Assembly: GCF_001429765.1 (NCBI RefSeq)
Contig: NZ_LMJB01000005.1
Span: 795,497 to 859,496, forward strand
DNA length: 64,000 nucleotides
Reading direction: 5' to 3'
Source: Flavobacterium sp. Root901
GTDB taxonomy: Bacteria > Bacteroidota > Bacteroidia > Flavobacteriales > Flavobacteriaceae
Positions 59,023 through 64,000 of this stretch are shown here, in pieces. The number at the start of each line of letters is the position of its first letter. Position 1 is the stretch's first letter. The position numbers and the translations under genes are program-made. The notes below the pieces were generated by a model. It saw only the letters and a list, made by a program, of their open reading frames with translations. It did no database searches and was not told the origin of the DNA.

Positions 59023-60390
59023 ATGGCATGTACAAGTTGTTCAACCTCAGATGGCGGCGCGCCAAAAGGTTGTAAAAATAATGGGACTTGCGGCACCGAT
59101 AGCTGCAATAAATTAACGGTTTTTGACTGGCTTGCTAACATGAGTCCGTCAAATGGCGAAGTGGTTTTTGATTGTGTTGAAGTTCGTTTTAAGAACGGAC
59201 GTAAGGAGTTTTTTAGAAATACAGAAAAATTAAGTTTAAGTATTGGCGATATTGTGGCAACTGTTGCTTCGCCGGGACACGACATAGGAATTGTTACTTT
59301 GACAGGCGAATTAGTTAAAATTCAAATGAAGAAAAAAGGAGTAAATCCGGATAGTAATGAAGTGCCGAAAATTTACAGAAAAGCATCTCAAAAAGATATT
59401 GATATTTGGTCTGTAGCCCGTGATCGTGAAGAACCAATGAAAGTTCGTGCGCGTGAACTGGCAATTCAGCATAAACTGGAAATGAAAATTTCAGATATTG
59501 AATTTCAGGGAGATGGATCTAAAGCTACGTTTTACTACACAGCAAATGACCGTGTTGACTTTAGGCTTTTAATTAAAGATTTTGCTAAAGAATTCAGTAC
59601 CCGAGTGGAGATGAAACAAGTTGGTTTCCGTCAGGAAGCTGCTCGTTTGGGCGGAATTGGGTCTTGCGGACGTGAACTTTGCTGCTCAACATGGCTGACT
59701 GATTTTAGAAGTGTGAACACCTCTGCTGCACGTTATCAGCAATTATCACTGAATCCGCAAAAATTAGCCGGACAATGTGGTAAATTAAAATGCTGTCTGA
59801 ATTATGAGTTAGATACTTACATGGATGCATTAAAGGATTTTCCGGATTATGACACTAAATTAATAACCGAAAAAGGAGATGCAGTATGCCAGAAACAAGA
59901 TATTTTTAAAGGATTAATGTGGTTTGCTTACACCAATAATTTTGCAAACTGGCATGTTTTAAAAATTGATCAGGTAAAAGAAATTATTGCCGAAAACAAA
60001 CAAAAAAATAAGGTTTCTTCATTGGAAGATTTTGCGATCGAAGTTACTTTAGAGCCTGAAAAAGACTTTAATAATGCAATGGGGCAAGAAAGTCTGACTC
60101 GTTTTGATCAGCCAAAAAGAAAGAAAAAACCAAACCGTAAGCGTAAAAATGCTGAGAATGCAGTTGTTACAGCACCTGAAAAACCAAAACAGGCTAATAA
60201 TAACAACAAATCTGCAGCAGGAAATCAGAATCCAAATCAGCAGAATAAACAAAATAAACAAAATAACTCAAATCACAAGAACAAGCAGAATCCGAATAAA
60301 AACAATTCGAACAAGCAGAATTTAAATGATAATAAACCAGCTGAACCCAGAAAACCTATAATTATCACAAAAAATGAGAATAAAAAATAG
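59023..60390 (+). CDS. ricT: PSP1-domain protein, RicT (YaaT)-like
   Basis: 455 residues from the ATG at 59023. The N-terminus is Cys-rich (MACTSCSTSDGGAPKGC, then NGTCGTDSC). The PSP1 domain is at about residues 40-290: CVEVRFKNGRKEFF, ATFYYTANDRVDFRLLIKDF, GGIGSCGRELCCSTWLTDFR and GQCGKLKCCLNYELDTYMDA, whose Cys are the Fe-S ligands in RicT. RicT acts in a Fe-S complex that controls RNase Y in Bacillus; partners YlbF/YmcA are not here. The last 100 residues are low-complexity, rich in Asn, Lys and Gln. It overlaps gldH by 17 bases. Confidence 0.9.
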   Translation: MACTSCSTSDGGAPKGCKNNGTCGTDSCNKLTVFDWLANMSPSNGEVVFDCVEVRFKNGRKEFFRNTEKLSLSIGDIVATVASPGHDIGIVTLTGELVKIQMKKKGVNPDSNEVPKIYRKASQKDIDIWSVARDREEPMKVRARELAIQHKLEMKISDIEFQGDGSKATFYYTANDRVDFRLLIKDFAKEFSTRVEMKQVGFRQEAARLGGIGSCGRELCCSTWLTDFRSVNTSAARYQQLSLNPQKLAGQCGKLKCCLNYELDTYMDALKDFPDYDTKLITEKGDAVCQKQDIFKGLMWFAYTNNFANWHVLKIDQVKEIIAENKQKNKVSSLEDFAIEVTLEPEKDFNNAMGQESLTRFDQPKRKKKPNRKRKNAENAVVTAPEKPKQANNNNKSAAGNQNPNQQNKQNKQNNSNHKNKQNPNKNNSNKQNLNDNKPAEPRKPIIITKNENKK

Positions 60391-60853
60391 CGTGATTCTT
60401 TTTTTGGCAGCGATAGTTCTTTTTTCATGCGATAAAAAAAGAGTCTTCGATGAGTATAAATCTGTTGGAAGTGCCTGGCACAAAGACAGTATTGTAACCT
60501 TTGACCTGCCCGTTTTAGATTCTGCCAAAAAGTACAATTTGTTTGTAAATGTGAGAGATAACAATAATTATCCTTTCAATAATTTATTTTTAATTGTGGC
60601 TATTGAAACGCCAAGCGGTTTTACAAAAGTAGATACTTTAGAATATCAAATGGCAAATCCTGACGGAAGTTTAATGGGAAATGGTTTTACTGACATCAAA
60701 GAAAGTAAACTTTTCTACAAAGAAAATGTGAAGTTTAAAGGAAAATACAAAGTTCATATCAAACAGGCTGTTCGTGAATCTGGAAAGATTCCCGGAGTTG
60801 AAGCTTTAGAAGGTATTACAGACGTAGGTTTTAGAATAGAACAAAAAGATTAG
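60374..60853 (+). CDS. gldH: Gliding motility lipoprotein GldH
   Basis: 159 residues. Lipoprotein signal MRIKNSVILFLAAIVLFSC, then the family stretch YKSVGSAWHKDSIVTFDLP, NLFVNVRDNNNYPFNNLFLI, and VKFKGKYKVHIKQAVRESGK. GldH is needed for gliding and T9SS-linked surface motility in F. johnsoniae. It overlaps the ricT-like gene by 17 bases and is followed after 10 bases by the penicillin-binding protein gene, the arrangement expected in Flavobacterium. Confidence 0.95.
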   Translation: MRIKNSVILFLAAIVLFSCDKKRVFDEYKSVGSAWHKDSIVTFDLPVLDSAKKYNLFVNVRDNNNYPFNNLFLIVAIETPSGFTKVDTLEYQMANPDGSLMGNGFTDIKESKLFYKENVKFKGKYKVHIKQAVRESGKIPGVEALEGITDVGFRIEQKD

Positions 60854-60863
60854 AAAAATAGTT

Positions 60864-63170
60864 ATGGCTGCTAAAAAAAACAATCAAACCAATACAGTTA
60901 AGGATATTAATTATTACAAAAAGAAATTCTGGAGAATATTTGCGTATTCACTTTTAGGTGTTCTGGCTTTCTTTTTATTTGCTTCCTGGGGACTTTTCGG
61001 ATCAATGCCTTCTTTTGAAGATTTAGAAAACCCCGATTCAAATTTAGCGACTGAAGTTATTTCTTCGGATGGAGTTGTATTAGGTAAATATTTCAAAACC
61101 AACAGATCACAGCTGAAATATTCTGATCTTCCTAAAAATTTAGTAGAAGCTTTGGTGGCTACAGAAGATGCCCGTTTTTATGAACATTCAGGAATTGACG
61201 GCCGCGGAACTTTACGAGCTGTTTTTAGTTTAGGAACAAATGGTGGAGCAAGTACATTGACACAACAGCTTGCAAAACAATTATTTCATGGAGAAGGTTC
61301 CCGTTTCCTGCCTTTCAGGATTATACAAAAGGTAAAAGAATGGATTATTGCTATTCGTCTGGAAAGGCAATATACCAAAAATGAAATTTTGGCGATGTAC
61401 TGCAATGTTTACGATTTTGGAAACTATTCTGTTGGGGTAAGCTCTGCCGCCCAAACCTATTTCTCCAAAGATCCGAAAGATTTAACAATCGATGAGTCGG
61501 CAATGTTGGTAGGTATGTTTAAAAATTCAGGATTATACAATCCGGTAAGAAATCCGGAAGGAGTTAAAAACCGTCGTAATGTTGTGCTTTCGCAAATGGC
61601 AAAAGCAAAAATGATTACCGAAGCTGAAAAAGAAAAATTACAGGCATTACCAATTGCATTGAAATTTAAATTAGAAAGCCACCGCGAAGGGACGGCTACT
61701 TATTTTAGAGAATATCTTCGTGATTATTTGAAAAAATGGGTAACTGAAAATAAAAAACCAGACGGAACGGATTATGATATTTACAAAGACGGTTTAAAAA
61801 TTTACACTACCATCGATTCAAGAATGCAGCAATATGCCGAAGAAGCAGTTGCTGAACACATGAAAAATCTGCAGCAGCAATTTTTTATTGAAATGAAAAC
61901 CAATAAAAATGCGCCTTTCGTAAATATTACGCAGGCAGAAACAGACAGAATCATGATGCAGGCGATGAAAAATTCTGTTCGCTGGGCCCAAATGAAAGAA
62001 ATGGATAAAAGTGAAGATGATATTATCGCTTCTTTCAAAATAAAAACAAGAATGCGTGTATTTACCTGGAAAGGAGAACGCGATACAATTATGACACCGT
62101 TGGATTCTATTCGTTATTACAAACACTTTTTGCAATCCGGATTAATGGCTATGGAACCTCAGACAGGTAACATTAAAGCCTGGGTTGGAGGAATTAACTA
62201 CAAATACTTTCAATACGATCACGTGGGTCAGGGAGCAAGACAGGTGGGTTCTACATTCAAACCATTCGTTTATGCAACAGCTATTGAAGAATTAAACATG
62301 TCTCCTTGCGATTCTATTCTTGATGGACCATTTATGATTCATAAAGGGCGTCATCACGTTACTGAAGACTGGGAGCCAAGAAACTCGGATAACAGATATC
62401 GCGGAATGGTAACTTTAAAGCAGGGATTAGCAAATTCTATTAATACAGTTTCTGCAAAATTAATTGACAGAACCGGTCCTGAAGCCGTTGTTGATTTAAC
62501 AAGAAAGCTGGGAGTTAAAACTGAAATTCCGGTACAGCCTTCAATTGCATTAGGTGCTGTTGATATTACGGTTGAAGATATGGTTGCCGCTTACAGCACA
62601 TTTGCCAATCAGGGAGTGTATGTAAAACCACAGTTTTTAAGCCGAATTGAAAATAAGAGCGGTGAGGTTATTTACGAACCAATTCCGGAATCTCATGACG
62701 TTTTAAATAAAGATATTGCTTTTGCCGTAATTAAATTGCTTGAAGGTGTAACCGAAACCGGTTCTGGTGCACGTCTACGTACTCAGGGCGGAGGAAGCGG
62801 TGATAACCGTTGGACAGGGTATCCGTATATGTTCAAAAACCCAATTGCAGGTAAAACAGGAACAACACAAAACCAGTCAGACGGTTGGTTCATGGGAATG
62901 GTTCCAAATTTAGTAACAGGAGTCTGGGTTGGATGTGAGGATCGTTCGGCACGTTTCAAAAGTTTAACTTACGGACAGGGAGCAACAGCAGCTTTACCAG
63001 TTTGGGCTTACTTTATGAAACTTTGTTATAAAGATGAAAACCTTCAAATTTCAAAATCTGAATTTGAACGTCCGGCAAATCTTTCTATAAAAGTAGATTG
63101 TTACCAAAGGCCGGCAGTTGTAAAAGACACCACACAAACAGAACAAAATACAGACGAATTTGAGCTGTAG
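60864..63170 (+). CDS. Class A penicillin-binding protein 1A (bifunctional transglycosylase/transpeptidase)
   Basis: 768 residues. One membrane anchor at about residues 28-48 (FAYSLLGVLAFFLFASWGLF). The GT51 transglycosylase domain has EDARFYEHSGIDGRG and GGASTLTQQLAKQLF. The transpeptidase domain has GSTFKPFVYATAIEE (SxxK, catalytic Ser), SINTVSAKL (SxN) and AGKTGTTQNQSDGWFMG (KTG). It polymerises and cross-links peptidoglycan at the inner membrane. It is the last gene of the ricT-gldH-pbp operon and ends before a clear terminator. Confidence 0.96.
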   Translation: MAAKKNNQTNTVKDINYYKKKFWRIFAYSLLGVLAFFLFASWGLFGSMPSFEDLENPDSNLATEVISSDGVVLGKYFKTNRSQLKYSDLPKNLVEALVATEDARFYEHSGIDGRGTLRAVFSLGTNGGASTLTQQLAKQLFHGEGSRFLPFRIIQKVKEWIIAIRLERQYTKNEILAMYCNVYDFGNYSVGVSSAAQTYFSKDPKDLTIDESAMLVGMFKNSGLYNPVRNPEGVKNRRNVVLSQMAKAKMITEAEKEKLQALPIALKFKLESHREGTATYFREYLRDYLKKWVTENKKPDGTDYDIYKDGLKIYTTIDSRMQQYAEEAVAEHMKNLQQQFFIEMKTNKNAPFVNITQAETDRIMMQAMKNSVRWAQMKEMDKSEDDIIASFKIKTRMRVFTWKGERDTIMTPLDSIRYYKHFLQSGLMAMEPQTGNIKAWVGGINYKYFQYDHVGQGARQVGSTFKPFVYATAIEELNMSPCDSILDGPFMIHKGRHHVTEDWEPRNSDNRYRGMVTLKQGLANSINTVSAKLIDRTGPEAVVDLTRKLGVKTEIPVQPSIALGAVDITVEDMVAAYSTFANQGVYVKPQFLSRIENKSGEVIYEPIPESHDVLNKDIAFAVIKLLEGVTETGSGARLRTQGGGSGDNRWTGYPYMFKNPIAGKTGTTQNQSDGWFMGMVPNLVTGVWVGCEDRSARFKSLTYGQGATAALPVWAYFMKLCYKDENLQISKSEFERPANLSIKVDCYQRPAVVKDTTQTEQNTDEFEL

Positions 63171-63190
63171 CTTAATTCAATTTTAAAATA

Positions 63191-63243
63191 AAAAAATCCT
63201 TTTGTATCTTCTATATTCGAAAAGAAGGCAAAAGGATTTTTTT
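63191..63243 (+). terminator. Terminator of the ricT-gldH-pbp operon
   Basis: AAAAAATCCTTTTG (63191-63204) pairs with CAAAAGGATTTTTT (63229-63242), followed by more T. The loop of 24 bases includes CTTCTATATTCGAAAAGAAG, a smaller hairpin. Confidence 0.85.
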
Positions 63244-63384
63244 GCATAAGATTCTACAGCACATGATTTAACCATAAGAAAGCGTAATCAATTTCATGTT
63301 GATTTTATTTTTTACGAAATCGTTATAATTCAATCTAAAAATCTTATTTTTATCAAAAATATACGGTAATAAAGACAGTTTGTT

Positions 63385-64000
63385 ATGATAACAAAAAAAG
63401 TTAATAATGTTCAGGACGCAATTCAAGGAATAGAAAGCGGAATGACAATTATGTTTGGCGGATTCGGTTTATGCGGAATACCTGAAAATACTATTGCAGC
63501 ATTGGTAAATACAACAATTTCAGATTTAACCTGTATTTCAAACAATGCGGGCGTTGATGATTTTGGTTTAGGATTGCTTTTGCAGAAAAAACAGATTAAA
63601 AAAATGATTTCATCTTATGTAGGTGAAAATGCAGAGTTCGAACGTCAGATGCTTTCGGGAGAATTAGAAGTTGAACTTACACCACAAGGAACTTTGGCAG
63701 AACGCTGTCGTGCTGCTCAGGCCGGAATTCCTGCTTTCTTTACTCCGGCCGGTTATGGAACCGAAGTTGCAGAAGGAAAAGAAGTCCGCGAGTTCAACGG
63801 TAAAATGCATATTATGGAACAAGCTTTTAAAGCCGACTTTGCTATTGTAAAAGCATGGAAAGGCGATGAAGCTGGAAATTTAATCTTTAAGGGAACAGCC
63901 AGAAATTTTAATGCTTGTATGGCCGGTGCCGGTAAAATTACAATTGCTGAGGTTGAAGAGCTGGTTCCTGTTGGAACTTTAGATCCTAATCAAATCCATA
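63385..64000 (+). CDS. 3-oxoacid CoA-transferase subunit A (cut by window edge)
   Basis: The frame opens at the ATG at 63385 and stays open to base 64000 (205 codons). The N-terminus holds [19 protein letters not shown] (the CoA-transferase family signature GGFGxCGxPE), then [55 protein letters not shown] and FTPAGYGT. It is the alpha subunit of succinyl-CoA:3-oxoacid CoA-transferase, used in ketone-body or acetoacetate metabolism. Only about the last 30 residues and the expected beta-subunit gene lie outside the window. Confidence 0.95.
   Translation, partial: MITKKVNNVQDAIQGIESGMTIMFGGFGLCGIPENTIAALVNTTISDLTCISNNAGVDDFGLGLLLQKKQIKKMISSYVGENAEFERQMLSGELEVELTPQGTLAERCRAAQAGIPAFFTPAGYGTEVAEGKEVREFNGKMHIMEQAFKADFAIVKAWKGDEAGNLIFKGTARNFNACMAGAGKITIAEVEELVPVGTLDPNQIH

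Overview
The window is a stretch of chromosome from a member of the Bacteroidota, most probably a Flavobacterium. Several features point the same way: low GC content, many secreted proteins whose signal peptides end in AQ or carry a lipobox (SC or GC), TAnnTTTG-type -7 promoter boxes in front of many genes, few recognisable Shine-Dalgarno sites, and a gliding-motility lipoprotein gene (gldH). No rRNA, tRNA, CRISPR array, integrase or prophage is visible. The content is mostly housekeeping chromosome, broken up by a striking number of palindromic intergenic repeats and one small Y1 (HUH) transposase.

Layout. 1-3.9 kb: two leftward secreted YD/RHS-type proteins, one of them cut by the window edge. 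4.5-11.4 kb: rightward pgk, a LysM lytic transglycosylase, two lipoproteins, an unrecognised gene pair and an ElaA-type acetyltransferase. 11.5-15.3 kb: leftward OmpA-domain protein, S41 protease, DUF4349 lipoprotein and rnpA. 15.4-19 kb: rightward plsC, acyl-ACP desaturase, HD hydrolase and a secreted unknown. 19.3-24 kb: leftward tail-fibre-like secreted protein, the feoA-feoB-cysteine-rich peptide iron operon, and an SCO protein. 24.2-26.3 kb: M13 metallopeptidase.

26.3-40.5 kb holds almost the whole heme pathway. hemA, hemC, hemD, hemE, hemF and hemB run leftward, interrupted by a GxxExxY gene, several small unknown genes, a DUF4421-like protein and class I aldolase, and followed by a cytochrome c gene. 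An AraC-type regulator, hemH and a HemJ-type oxidase run rightward from the divergent promoter region. Only hemL is missing from the set.

40.7-44 kb: NtrY-like histidine kinase, enoyl-CoA hydratase and two unknowns. 44-51.7 kb is a metal-homeostasis block: a DtxR/MntR regulator, an Nramp transporter fused to a universal stress domain, a Fur-family regulator, a MerC-like membrane protein, a thioredoxin-reductase-like flavoprotein, a TonB-dependent receptor with a CxxC in its plug, and a thioredoxin-like protein. The Nramp and TonB-receptor promoters share a 6-4-6 palindrome (TTTAGR-N4-TCTAAA) that looks like an MntR operator. This links an outer-membrane receptor to manganese (or iron) control.

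51.7-57.4 kb: lycopene cyclase, a bacilliredoxin, and a tRNA-wobble-modification locus. In that locus a TrhO-type rhodanese and a TrhP-type U32 protein carry the same C-terminal domain and are followed by a ferredoxin; a Y1 transposase with its own REP-like repeats sits between them. 57.5-63.2 kb: small unknowns, then the operon ricT-like (PSP1), gldH and a class A penicillin-binding protein. The window ends inside a CoA-transferase alpha subunit gene.
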